A DNA stretch of 25,962 nt from positions 1 to 25,962 of the forward strand of contig CAMLGZ010000034.1 in NCBI GenBank assembly GCA_946479745.1, read 5' to 3'. Made by a program: the position numbers and the translations under genes. Source of the DNA: an uncultured Pseudoxanthomonas sp. (GTDB taxonomy: Bacteria > Pseudomonadota > Gammaproteobacteria > Xanthomonadales > Xanthomonadaceae). Below, one piece after another: positions 1 to 7,401 of the stretch (its first letter is position 1; each line of letters starts with the position of its first letter). The notes beneath the pieces were generated by a model. It was not told where the DNA came from and did no database searches. It saw only the letters and a program-made list of their open reading frames with translations.

Positions 1-90
1 TGATCTTGATCTTGATCTTGATCTTGATCTTGATCTTGATCTTGATCTTGATCTTAATCTTGATCTTGATCTTGATCTTGATCTTGCTCT
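1..90. repeat. 6-bp tandem array (TGATCT)n
   Basis: Fifteen consecutive hexamers fill positions 1-90 and the array probably continues past the left edge. Thirteen are exact TGATCT; unit 10 (55-60) is TAATCT and unit 15 (85-90) is TGCTCT. Each exact unit carries a GATC. The last base is also the first base of the reverse-strand stop codon of the DUF559 gene, so the array abuts that gene's 3' end. On the other strand the units read AAGATC/AAGAGC, similar to short AGCAAGATCA and AAGAGCA stretches beside the CCCTCCCC repeats at 508, 9784 and 10314. Confidence 0.97.
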
Positions 91-437
91 TACTTGCCTT
101 GCGTCAACTCCAAGTTTCTCAGAATATCCTCGAGCACGAACGAAGTTCGTAACAGCGCATCATCGTTCCAGTATCGCAAGACCCGATAGCCATGCTCTTT
201 CAATACCGAACTGCGCTGTCTGTCGTAACCGGATTGCTCAAGATGTTGACCACCATCTAGTTCGACAATCAATTTCAACTCGTAGCACACGAAATCCGCA
301 ATAAAGCTTGCGATTGGAGCTTGTCTCCTAAACTTGAAACCACCCAGCTGTCTTAAACGGAGATGCTGCCATAGACGGCGCTCTGCATCCGTGGCCGAGT
401 TGCGGAGGTTACGGGCTTTCCGGCGAAGTGCATCCAT
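90..437 (-). CDS. DUF559 domain protein (Vsr-like endonuclease fold)
   Basis: This encodes a 115-residue protein if started at the ATG at 437. An in-frame TTG at 467 would add 10 residues, but the ATG has an AGGA five bases upstream and gives the usual family N-terminus (MDALRRKARNLR...TDAERRLWQHLR). The motifs FKFRRQAPIASFIADFVCYELKLIVELDGGQH and RVLRYWNDD are typical of DUF559, a family related to very-short-patch-repair and other restriction-like nucleases; the D/E-rich strand pair IADFV and IVELDG would hold the catalytic acids. Activity is shown for few members, so nuclease function is inferred from fold. It lies downstream of oleC on the same strand, separated by a repeat, and has no obvious functional link to olefin synthesis. 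Confidence 0.88.
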   Translation of the reverse strand: MDALRRKARNLRNSATDAERRLWQHLRLRQLGGFKFRRQAPIASFIADFVCYELKLIVELDGGQHLEQSGYDRQRSSVLKEHGYRVLRYWNDDALLRTSFVLEDILRNLELTQGK

Positions 438-507
438 GGCTTCCTGCCTTGGTTGGAATCTTTGCAATTGCGCATCAGAACAGCGGTAAAAGCAAGATCA
501 AAAGCTA

Positions 508-546
508 ACCCCTCCCCAACCCTCCCCTGCTGCGCAAGGGAGGGGG
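508..546. repeat. CCCTCCCC-type intergenic palindromic repeat, single unit
   Basis: A C-rich arm and a G-rich arm (AAGGGAGGGGG) form an imperfect hairpin around GCTGCGCA. Almost the same sequence recurs at 9784-9826 and 10314-10356, and inverted at 9714-9765 and 10230-10279. The unit sits 42 bp beyond the oleC stop codon; read on the minus strand it is followed by TTAGCTTTTGATCTTGCTTTT, so it may also end the oleC transcript. Positions 468-587 hold no other feature. Confidence 0.85.
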
Positions 547-587
547 CCAGAGCAAGGCCTTTCTTGCCGCCCTGCTTTCGCAGAAGG

Positions 588-2237
588 TTAGGTTTGGCTT
601 GCTGCCCATACCGCCAGCTTCTCCCGCCCTATCTTCGCGTTATGGCGGATATCTACGGGGAAGGCCGGATGGCAGAGGAATCGTTTGATGCCAGCAGTAT
701 GCGCACGACCCGCCGAAATCGCTCGAAGCGCATCCACAATTCCAGCGCGACGTTCAGTTGAAACCCCCGGCTGAAGCTCGTAGCAGACCACGGGCTCTTG
801 CTGACCCTGCACTCCGACGCCGACCAATGCGGTCCGTTTCACATCGGGATGCGTGTTGAAAATGGGTTCTACCTGTTCCGTATAAAGCGGGCCATCCCTG
901 GTCTCCACGCGTTGCGTCTTGCGTCCGCAGAACCACAGCCGGCCTTGCTCATCGAAATAGCCGACGTCGCCCATACGGTGCACGACGCGCTCGCCGCCGT
1001 CGGGCAACGACTCGCGGATCTTCGCGGCACGCGTGGCGGATTCGCGATTGAAGTAGCTGTCGGTCGCGGTGGGACCCGCCACCGTGATTTCGCCCACCGT
1101 GCCATCGGCGACGGGCAGTTCGTCCGACCATCGCTCTATCGGCGCGTCGTCGATGGCGATGATGCGCACTTCGTTGGGTGCGACCGGACGGCCGACGCAG
1201 GTGCCGGCACCCTGCTCGGTCTGCGCGCGGGTGCTTTGCAGCTCGCGGCCTTCGATCACTGCGACCGGCAGGCATTCCGTTGCGCCGTAGGGCGTCCAGA
1301 ATTGCGCATTATCGGGCAGCAGCGCGCGGATCTTTTCCACCACTTCCGGCGGCACCGGGGCGCCAGCGGAAGTGACGCGCAATACGCCGGAGAGTTTCTC
1401 GCCATGATCGGCCAGCACGCGCATCAGCGCGGGTGAGCCGAACAGCTGGGTCACGCCGTATTTGTGGATCGCATGCAGCAACTTGCGGGGGTCGGCGCTG
1501 GCGGGCCGGGTCGGGTCCATGTCGGGAATGATCGAAGTCAGTCCCAACGCAGGGTCGAACAAAGCGAACGGCGGAAACGTCGGCAGGTCGACGCCGCCAG
1601 GTTGCATGCCGAACGCATTGCGCAGCAGTTCGATCTGGGCGGCGAAATGACGGTGCCGGTAGACCACGCCCTTGGGCACACCGGTGGATCCGCTGGTGAA
1701 GAGGATGCCGGCGACGTCGTCGGGCTGGGTGTCGGCGAGCTGCGTGCTCGCTTCTGTGCCCAATCGCTCGACTCTAGCCAAGGTAGTTCCGCCCCAGCCG
1801 AAGCGCGAACCTACCGTGACCAGTTTCTTCGCGCTGCGGGCCCAGCCCAGGATCAGCCGCGCGATGTGCGCGAGCGGGATGCCGATGAAGGCTTCCGGCT
1901 GCGCTTCGTCCAGGCACTGCTTCAGCGCGCGGCGGTCGATGCCGGGATCGACCAGCACCGGCACCGCGCCGGCCTTGAACAGTGCGAACATCAACAGGAA
2001 GAACTCCGGCGACGGCCGCACCATGATCACCGTGCGCGTGCCGCGGACGATGCCCTGCTTGGCCAGGCCCGCGGCGATCGCATCGCTGCGCTCGTCCAGT
2101 TCGGCGTAGGTCAGGGCGACATCGTAGCGGGCGAATCCCCCGACCCCGCGCGAACCGGGGCAGCGTATTGCGATCTGGTCGGGCCGGTCGCGTGCAAGCT
2201 GTGGAAGCGTGGCGGCGATGTTGCAGGTATCAGTCAT
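588..2237 (-). CDS. oleC: OleC, beta-lactone synthetase of olefin biosynthesis
   Basis: A 549-residue member of the acyl-CoA synthetase/adenylate-forming superfamily. Visible motifs are the phosphate-binding loop LFTSGSTGVPKG (about 179-190), the adenine-binding YGATE (317-321), GDVGYFDEQGRLWFCGRKTQRV (from 423) and a C-terminal lysine in HNAKIGREKL. OleC enzymes convert the beta-hydroxy acid made by OleA and OleD into a beta-lactone with ATP; that role is assigned from the family and the adjacent oleB. The open frame runs much further upstream, but the extra 211 codons overlap oleB and have no family similarity, so I take the ATG at 2237 (MTDTCNIAATLPQLARDRPDQ). No Shine-Dalgarno sequence is visible before that ATG; a REP doublet ends 22 bp upstream. 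oleD, often next to oleC, is not seen here. Confidence 0.93.
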   Translation of the reverse strand: MTDTCNIAATLPQLARDRPDQIAIRCPGSRGVGGFARYDVALTYAELDERSDAIAAGLAKQGIVRGTRTVIMVRPSPEFFLLMFALFKAGAVPVLVDPGIDRRALKQCLDEAQPEAFIGIPLAHIARLILGWARSAKKLVTVGSRFGWGGTTLARVERLGTEASTQLADTQPDDVAGILFTSGSTGVPKGVVYRHRHFAAQIELLRNAFGMQPGGVDLPTFPPFALFDPALGLTSIIPDMDPTRPASADPRKLLHAIHKYGVTQLFGSPALMRVLADHGEKLSGVLRVTSAGAPVPPEVVEKIRALLPDNAQFWTPYGATECLPVAVIEGRELQSTRAQTEQGAGTCVGRPVAPNEVRIIAIDDAPIERWSDELPVADGTVGEITVAGPTATDSYFNRESATRAAKIRESLPDGGERVVHRMGDVGYFDEQGRLWFCGRKTQRVETRDGPLYTEQVEPIFNTHPDVKRTALVGVGVQGQQEPVVCYELQPGVSTERRAGIVDALRAISAGRAHTAGIKRFLCHPAFPVDIRHNAKIGREKLAVWAASQT

Positions 2238-2259
2238 GCACAGATTGTAGTAGTTGCCC

Positions 2260-2338
2260 CTGTAGGAGCGGGCCCTGCCCGCGACGCTTTTATCCGTCGC
2301 GCCGGGAAGAGCGTCGCGGGCAGGGCCCGCTCCTACAG
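2260..2338. repeat. REP doublet (28-bp perfect inverted repeat)
   Basis: Positions 2260-2287 and 2311-2338 are exact reverse complements, 28 bp each, separated by 23 bp. Each arm begins CTGTAGGAGCGGGC and itself contains a small hairpin, GCGGGC-CCT-GCCCGC. This is the layout of REP/BIME elements with a GTAG head, common in Pseudomonas and xanthomonads. The doublet fills most of the oleB-oleC gap, and its right arm supplies the last sense codon and stop codon of oleB (CTG TAG). Confidence 0.93.
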
Positions 2339-3220
2339 AGGGTTTGTGTCCAGGAAGCGGCGGATCGCCGGCACCAGCTCCGCTTGCTTGTCTTCCAGCA
2401 CGTAGTGGCCTGCGTCCTCGAATGCATTCACCTGCGCATTCGGCAGCGCGTTCCTGAAACCGGCGAGGAAATGTTTGTCGAACACGAAATCCTTCAGCCC
2501 CCAGCCGATGAAGGCCGGGCGGTCGGCGAATTGCGGCAGACGCTGCCCGGCCGCTTCCACCAGCGCCCATGCTTTGTCGCCGGGATGCAGCGGGATGTCC
2601 TGCATGAAGCGCAGCGTGCTGATACGGTTGGCCCAGCTGTCGTAAGGGGACACGTAGGCGCGGCGCACGTCGGCCGGCATTTTCGTTTCGACACCCTGGT
2701 AGGACGCGCCGCTGGAGAACGCGTTGAAGGCGCGGATGATGAAGGCGCCGAATTTCGAATCGCGGCCCAGCGACAGTTGCCACGGCATCTTCTTGGCCGA
2801 GGGCAACGGAAAGGCGGCGGTGTTGGTGATCACCAGTCGCTTCACCTGCGCGGCATGGGTAAGCGCCCAACCGAAGCCGATCATGCCGCCCCAGTCATGC
2901 ACTGCCAGCGTCATCGGGCCGTCGATGCCCAGGTGCTTGAGCAACGTGGCGACATCGTCGATGCGCGATTGCAGCGTGTAATCGTAGTCGCGGTCGCCGG
3001 GCTTGTCGGAGAAGCCCATGCCGATGTGGTCGGGGACAATGCAGCGGTACCTGTCCGACAGCCCCGACACCAGATTGCGCCAGTAGTAGCTCCACGACGG
3101 ATTGCCGTGCAGCATCACTATTACTTCGCCGTCGCGCGGGCCTTCGTCGAGATAGCTCATCGACAGGCCGGGGCGTACCTCGAACTTCTTCGGCGTGAAG
3201 GGATAACCGGGAAGATTCAT
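2333..3220 (-). CDS. oleB: OleB, beta-lactone decarboxylase (alpha/beta hydrolase)
   Basis: A 295-residue alpha/beta hydrolase of the haloalkane-dehalogenase-like group. It shows the oxyanion motif HGNPSWSYYW (38-47), the nucleophile elbow VHDWGG with Asp109, an acid candidate in GLKDFVFD (around 244) and the base His272 in EDAGHYV. OleB removes CO2 from the OleC beta-lactone to give the cis-olefin; this is known for family members and inferred here from motifs and the adjacent oleC. The ATG at 3218-3220 overlaps the TGA of res as ATGA, so translation is probably coupled to the restriction gene. The 3' end reads into a REP element, which provides the TAG stop. Confidence 0.93.
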   Translation of the reverse strand: MNLPGYPFTPKKFEVRPGLSMSYLDEGPRDGEVIVMLHGNPSWSYYWRNLVSGLSDRYRCIVPDHIGMGFSDKPGDRDYDYTLQSRIDDVATLLKHLGIDGPMTLAVHDWGGMIGFGWALTHAAQVKRLVITNTAAFPLPSAKKMPWQLSLGRDSKFGAFIIRAFNAFSSGASYQGVETKMPADVRRAYVSPYDSWANRISTLRFMQDIPLHPGDKAWALVEAAGQRLPQFADRPAFIGWGLKDFVFDKHFLAGFRNALPNAQVNAFEDAGHYVLEDKQAELVPAIRRFLDTNPL

Positions 3221-5733
3221 ACGTGTTGCAGCCTGTCCAAAGTAAAAGCACCGTCGCTCTGGAGTCGACCGCCCAGCGCACGCAGATGCAGGAAATCCCG
3301 TTCATTTCGACGCCGGCCAATCATGAAGACCGGGCCATAGTCGCGATGCGTGGCGGCACTTTTTTCTACTTCACTCGGCTTGCCCCACAGATGATCACCT
3401 TTGAGCTCCAGTAGGGCGATACCACCCGGAGTTTGCCGTTGGTGCAAGGAAACAATGAAGTCGGGATAGAACCCATCGCCCTCGTCCCAGCGGTACAGAC
3501 CCACTCCCGTCCGCGGCGGATTCCGGTGCCACCATCGGACCAGCGGACTGGCGTCCAGCAACGCGGCCACTGCTTGTTCGTCTATATTCATACCGGGTGG
3601 GAATACGCCATATAGCGCACGATTTGCAGGAACCAGGCGCTGGTCGCTAACCAGTTCGCCCGGCAACCCCACGTCGATATCCGCCACTAGCCCGTGGCGC
3701 ATGCGCGTGTAAGCCGCACGCAACAGCTGCGGCCTGCGCACCAGCACCAGGTCCAGTTGCTGCATCAGTAGCTCTTCGTCCTGCGTCCTCTCGGCACCAG
3801 ACTGTTCGATGGCACGGGCGAAACGCTCCAACAACCGTGCATGCAACTCACGGTCATTGGCTTCGGAAAGTCGCAGGCGGATTTGTTCGGCCTTGCCTGC
3901 CACTGCCTCGGGCGAAAGATTGGCCCAGATGTCCGTCCCCGCGTCGTTTTCGCCGATCTGTAAACCGTCGAACAGATCCGCCTCACTGCGTTGTACTTGC
4001 ACACGTGTACGCAGTCTGTCTGCCAGCACGTCCGGGGAGAAATCCACATGGGCCGCCAATCCGGCCTCGAAGTCCGCCGCCACCGGCGGCAGTTTCTCTC
4101 CACGCAGGCTGGTCGGCGCATCGGCACGGCACGGCCAGCGATACATCGCATCGCCCGCCAACGTCAGCGCAGGGGTCAAGCCTGTTGCTGCGGCGACAGG
4201 CCATTCCCCGGCCCCACCTTCCATCTCCAGCATGCGCTGCACTGCAGGCCCCAGATCGGCATAAGGCGTGTCCGCCAGCAACGTTTCGATTGCGCCTGGA
4301 TAATCGGCTCGCGCCATGACTCCAGCATTCTCGGTTCCAGTGTCGACCACATGCACCGCACCCGGCGAGACCAACAGGCTCAGCGGCTCGCCACTGCGCA
4401 CCAGCTGCAATTGTGCGGCGTCGCCAATCATGGTCACCACCGTCTGGGTGCCCAATTCGGGTGCCTGCGTGGTCAGTGTGTTGATCTGGGCCCCGGCCTG
4501 CAGCAAGCCTTCCTGCGATTCCGAGTTGGCCAGGAATACATAGCCATGCTCAAGCAACGGCGGCAGGTCGTCGCGGGCCTGCAACAAGGCATGCCGACGC
4601 ACGATACGGCCTATCACCTGCACGCCAAAGCCCACATCACGGGCGCCACGCAGGGCAGCCAGAGTGAACGCACGCGGTGCATCGAAGCCCAGCGCCACCG
4701 CCATCTTGAAGATCAAGACTTCCACCGAGGGGTCCTGCGCCAGCGACAGCAGATCCGGGTCGGGTTCGTCGGCCGTGTGCAGGCGTACGGCGGAGACCTC
4801 GAAGCCTAGTTGTTCCACCAAATGGCGACGCACCTCTTCCTGTGCCGCCTTGCCGTCTGGTACCTGCACCAGCATCAGCGGGGTCAGGGCAATGCCTGCC
4901 GCTGTCAGCGATTTCTGGATGGCACGGTGCGTCTGCGCGCATTCGCGCAACGCTAGGTGTTCGAAATCCACCAGCTGCGCGGTATCGCCGTCGCGGGCGA
5001 TGAAACGCACCATGCGCACGCCCTGCTTCAACAAACCGGCCTGCACCGCATCGTAACGACTGACTGACGCCCAGTCCGCAGCGTCACCCACCGTGTAACC
5101 CGTGGTGCGTTGGAAAGCCGCCATATCAGCATCGCGCGGGGTCGCGGTCATCAGCAGTGCGTAGTCCGGGCGCAGCACCTCGCTGAAGAAAGCGCGGGCC
5201 TGCGTGGCACGTTGGAAGCTATAGTGCGCTTCGTCAACGACGCAACCGATGCGCAGGCCTTCGGCGCGTGCCAACTCGATCACTTGGTCAATGGACAGGC
5301 CCGCATCCGACTGCTGTCGGGCCAGCCGGCTCTCGGCACTGCGCGCGGCTAATGACGCCCAAGTCACGACGAACACGCCACCACCGCGCACGGTGTCCAG
5401 GCTTCGGTCGGATTGCAGGTCGAACAGGGCCAGCTCCGGCGCCTGGCTGGCGATCACCGCACGCGACTGCTCAACCAGTCCGGTGAACGGCGCGAACCAG
5501 AACCACAGTACTTTTTCCTGCGCCGAGACCCGGCGCATGGCTTCCACCGCGATCAGGGTCTTGCCGGCACCGGTGGGTGCCTGCAGCACTAGGCCGGCAT
5601 CGTTGCGGCGCACTTCGTACAGCCGTTCCGGTGCGGCATTGGCGAGTTGTTGGTACAGGTCGCGCACATTGTCGAAACGAGCGACGATACCGGCGCAAAC
5701 GAGTTCCTGGAATTCCTTGAGGATGGCAGGCAT
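3217..5733 (-). CDS. res: Type III restriction enzyme Res subunit (SF2 helicase + PD-(D/E)XK nuclease)
   Basis: An 838-residue protein. The N-terminal half is a superfamily 2 helicase/translocase: Walker A APTGAGKT (52-59), Walker B VVDEAH (165-170), motif III MTATP (195-199) and motif VI QVIGRIVRR (372-380). Near the C-terminus, FYPDFIV with Asp758 and ALLELKGD with Glu776 and Lys778 match a PD-(D/E)XK nuclease site. With Mod it should cut DNA lacking the cognate methylation, using ATP hydrolysis. I choose the ATG at 5733 (MPAILKEFQELV), 2 bp past the mod stop (TGACCATG); 33 further in-frame codons upstream overlap mod and look spurious. It is somewhat shorter than classic EcoP1-type Res proteins (about 970 residues), so a divergent type III-like subtype is possible. 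Its TGA overlaps the oleB start. Confidence 0.9.
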   Translation of the reverse strand: MPAILKEFQELVCAGIVARFDNVRDLYQQLANAAPERLYEVRRNDAGLVLQAPTGAGKTLIAVEAMRRVSAQEKVLWFWFAPFTGLVEQSRAVIASQAPELALFDLQSDRSLDTVRGGGVFVVTWASLAARSAESRLARQQSDAGLSIDQVIELARAEGLRIGCVVDEAHYSFQRATQARAFFSEVLRPDYALLMTATPRDADMAAFQRTTGYTVGDAADWASVSRYDAVQAGLLKQGVRMVRFIARDGDTAQLVDFEHLALRECAQTHRAIQKSLTAAGIALTPLMLVQVPDGKAAQEEVRRHLVEQLGFEVSAVRLHTADEPDPDLLSLAQDPSVEVLIFKMAVALGFDAPRAFTLAALRGARDVGFGVQVIGRIVRRHALLQARDDLPPLLEHGYVFLANSESQEGLLQAGAQINTLTTQAPELGTQTVVTMIGDAAQLQLVRSGEPLSLLVSPGAVHVVDTGTENAGVMARADYPGAIETLLADTPYADLGPAVQRMLEMEGGAGEWPVAAATGLTPALTLAGDAMYRWPCRADAPTSLRGEKLPPVAADFEAGLAAHVDFSPDVLADRLRTRVQVQRSEADLFDGLQIGENDAGTDIWANLSPEAVAGKAEQIRLRLSEANDRELHARLLERFARAIEQSGAERTQDEELLMQQLDLVLVRRPQLLRAAYTRMRHGLVADIDVGLPGELVSDQRLVPANRALYGVFPPGMNIDEQAVAALLDASPLVRWWHRNPPRTGVGLYRWDEGDGFYPDFIVSLHQRQTPGGIALLELKGDHLWGKPSEVEKSAATHRDYGPVFMIGRRRNERDFLHLRALGGRLQSDGAFTLDRLQHV

Positions 5734-5735
5734 GG

Positions 5736-7361
5736 TCAGCGTCCGAAACGTTCGCGCAGGTGTTGCGGGATGGGCAGACAGCGCACACCGGCGGGGTCGC
5801 CCAGCAGTTCGATGACACGGGCCGGCGACCATGCGTACACCGTGGATGCCACTTCCGCCCGGGTAGCCAGCCAGTCGCGTAGCCGCTGCACATGCGCGGC
5901 ATGGAAATCGGTCAGATAGGCGATGTCGCCATCAGCGGCAAAGCCTGCATTCATCCACGGTGACAAGGGGAGATCATGCAGCAGCTGCAGGGCATGCCAG
6001 ACCTCGGCGTGGTCCAGTTTCTGGCTCAAGCGATGGCGCGCGATGCGGCGCGCGCGCAGGTAGGCGAAGCCGCCGCCCAGCCCCGCCACCGCCTCGCCCT
6101 TGGCATTGGTGTAGCCGCCCTGCACCCGGCGCATGCGCTCGGCGCAGACGTCGCGGCACAGGTTCTTGTCGGGCTGGTCTTCGGTGACTTCGGTGCTGCT
6201 GACCAATATGAAACGGCGGTCACCGTCATCCTCAGCATTAAGTTTCGCCACCGCCTGGGCAAAGGTTCCGGAGCCCGCAAAGAAATCCAGTACGGTATCG
6301 CCGGGTTTGCTCGCAATACGCAGGATACGATCCATCAATTGAACCGGCTTCGGTGTCGAGAAAACATCGCCGGATGACTCGAACTGCAGCACATCAAGCA
6401 GTTGTTTTTTTGCGTCTTGTGTGTGGCCGACCTCTTCGTAGGTCCAAAGCGTTTGCGGCACAACGCCCTGCTTCACTTCTGACAGGAAACGCTTGATTGC
6501 CGGAACATTGTTCCCGTCCTTACCCCACCATATACGGTTGTCACTATCCAGCTTCTTAAAATTTTCTTCAGAAACTCTCCAATACATGCCAGAAGGTGGC
6601 GCATCAATTCGCCTTCCTGACGGACATGTGATTCCGTAGGTGCCAGCGCCGTAGAAATTTCTCGCTGACAGATCACTTGCCTTCCAGTTTCCACGAGGGT
6701 CTTTATCAAGATTTTTGTAAGCTTTGTTTTGGTCTGAACTTCTTGGTAATGAATTCGGCCGCCATTGTTCACGACTCTTGGCGAAGATCATGATGTACTC
6801 ATGATCATCTGAAAAATGCTGAGCGGTATTCTTGGGCGAATATACTTTTTGCCAAATGACATTAGCAATGAAATTTCCTTCTCCAAACACCCTATCCATC
6901 AGCATCCCCAACCGGAACAACTCGTTGTCGTCGATGCTGACAAAGATCACCCCATCGTCGGCCAGCAGTTCCTTGGCCAAAGTCAGGCGTCGATACATGA
7001 ATTCCAGCCACAGCGAATGACGGAAACGGTGGGTCTTGTCGACGAAACGGTCGTTGTAGACGAAGTCGCGATTGCCGGTGTTGTACGGCGGGTCGATGTA
7101 GATGCAGCGAATTGCGCCCTTGTGGGTCATGCGCAGCGCGCGCAAGGCGTCGTAGTTGTCGCCCTCGATGATCAGGTTTTTCCACGGCGCCTCGCCATGA
7201 CTCAACCCTTCATCCAACGAAAACGCCACGTAATCGTCATTGAGAGCGGCATCTGGTTCTATTCCGTCGCGCTCCCACACCAGTCCCAACTGCCGCTCAG
7301 CGTCACGCCGCTGCAGCAACCGGATAAGATCGCTCCTCTCCAAGTGATCGTACTTGGCCAT
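5736..7361 (-). CDS. mod: Type III DNA methyltransferase Mod (N6-adenine, beta class)
   Basis: A 541-residue site-specific methyltransferase. The catalytic motif IV DPPYNTGNRDF (Asp90-Tyr93) precedes the S-adenosylmethionine-binding motif I LDFFAGSGTFAQAV (FAGSG at 361-365), the order of beta-class adenine methyltransferases and of type III Mod subunits. The stretch between them, about residues 155-330, is the expected target-recognition domain. Its DNA (6541-6900) is about 43% G+C by hand count, against about 60% around it. Mod methylates the host recognition site and supplies specificity to Res. The ATG at 7361 has AAGG 11 bases upstream. The stop lies 2 bp before the res start. I see no simple tandem repeat in the gene of the kind that drives phase-variable mod genes. 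Confidence 0.93.
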   Translation of the reverse strand: MAKYDHLERSDLIRLLQRRDAERQLGLVWERDGIEPDAALNDDYVAFSLDEGLSHGEAPWKNLIIEGDNYDALRALRMTHKGAIRCIYIDPPYNTGNRDFVYNDRFVDKTHRFRHSLWLEFMYRRLTLAKELLADDGVIFVSIDDNELFRLGMLMDRVFGEGNFIANVIWQKVYSPKNTAQHFSDDHEYIMIFAKSREQWRPNSLPRSSDQNKAYKNLDKDPRGNWKASDLSARNFYGAGTYGITCPSGRRIDAPPSGMYWRVSEENFKKLDSDNRIWWGKDGNNVPAIKRFLSEVKQGVVPQTLWTYEEVGHTQDAKKQLLDVLQFESSGDVFSTPKPVQLMDRILRIASKPGDTVLDFFAGSGTFAQAVAKLNAEDDGDRRFILVSSTEVTEDQPDKNLCRDVCAERMRRVQGGYTNAKGEAVAGLGGGFAYLRARRIARHRLSQKLDHAEVWHALQLLHDLPLSPWMNAGFAADGDIAYLTDFHAAHVQRLRDWLATRAEVASTVYAWSPARVIELLGDPAGVRCLPIPQHLRERFGR

Positions 7362-7401
7362 GGTCAGTCAACCTTTCCGGAAGGCAGGATCAGGCGCGTG
7401 T

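Noticed and set aside
1..90. CRISPR-like array
   Set aside because: The repeat is a 6-bp unit without spacers and no cas gene is present.
453..761. Plus-strand open frame of 102 codons
   Set aside because: It runs through a palindromic repeat and then antisense to the 3' end of oleC; the translation is low-complexity and matches no family.
2238..2870. oleC extended by 211 codons upstream
   Set aside because: The extension is oleB read in another frame and crosses the REP doublet.
5734..5832. Longer res with a start at 5832
   Set aside because: The extra 33 codons overlap the mod 3' end and show no conserved sequence; the ATG at 5733, 2 bp after the mod stop, begins a sensible Res N-terminus.
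5736..7361. Phase-variable mod (phasevarion)
   Set aside because: No homopolymer or simple tandem repeat that could shift the frame was found in mod; the hexamer array lies over 5 kb away.
3217..7361. Type I or BREX/DISARM defence system
   Set aside because: There is a single beta-class methyltransferase with a Res partner and no HsdS, PglX, PglZ or phospholipase-D gene; the layout is type III-like.
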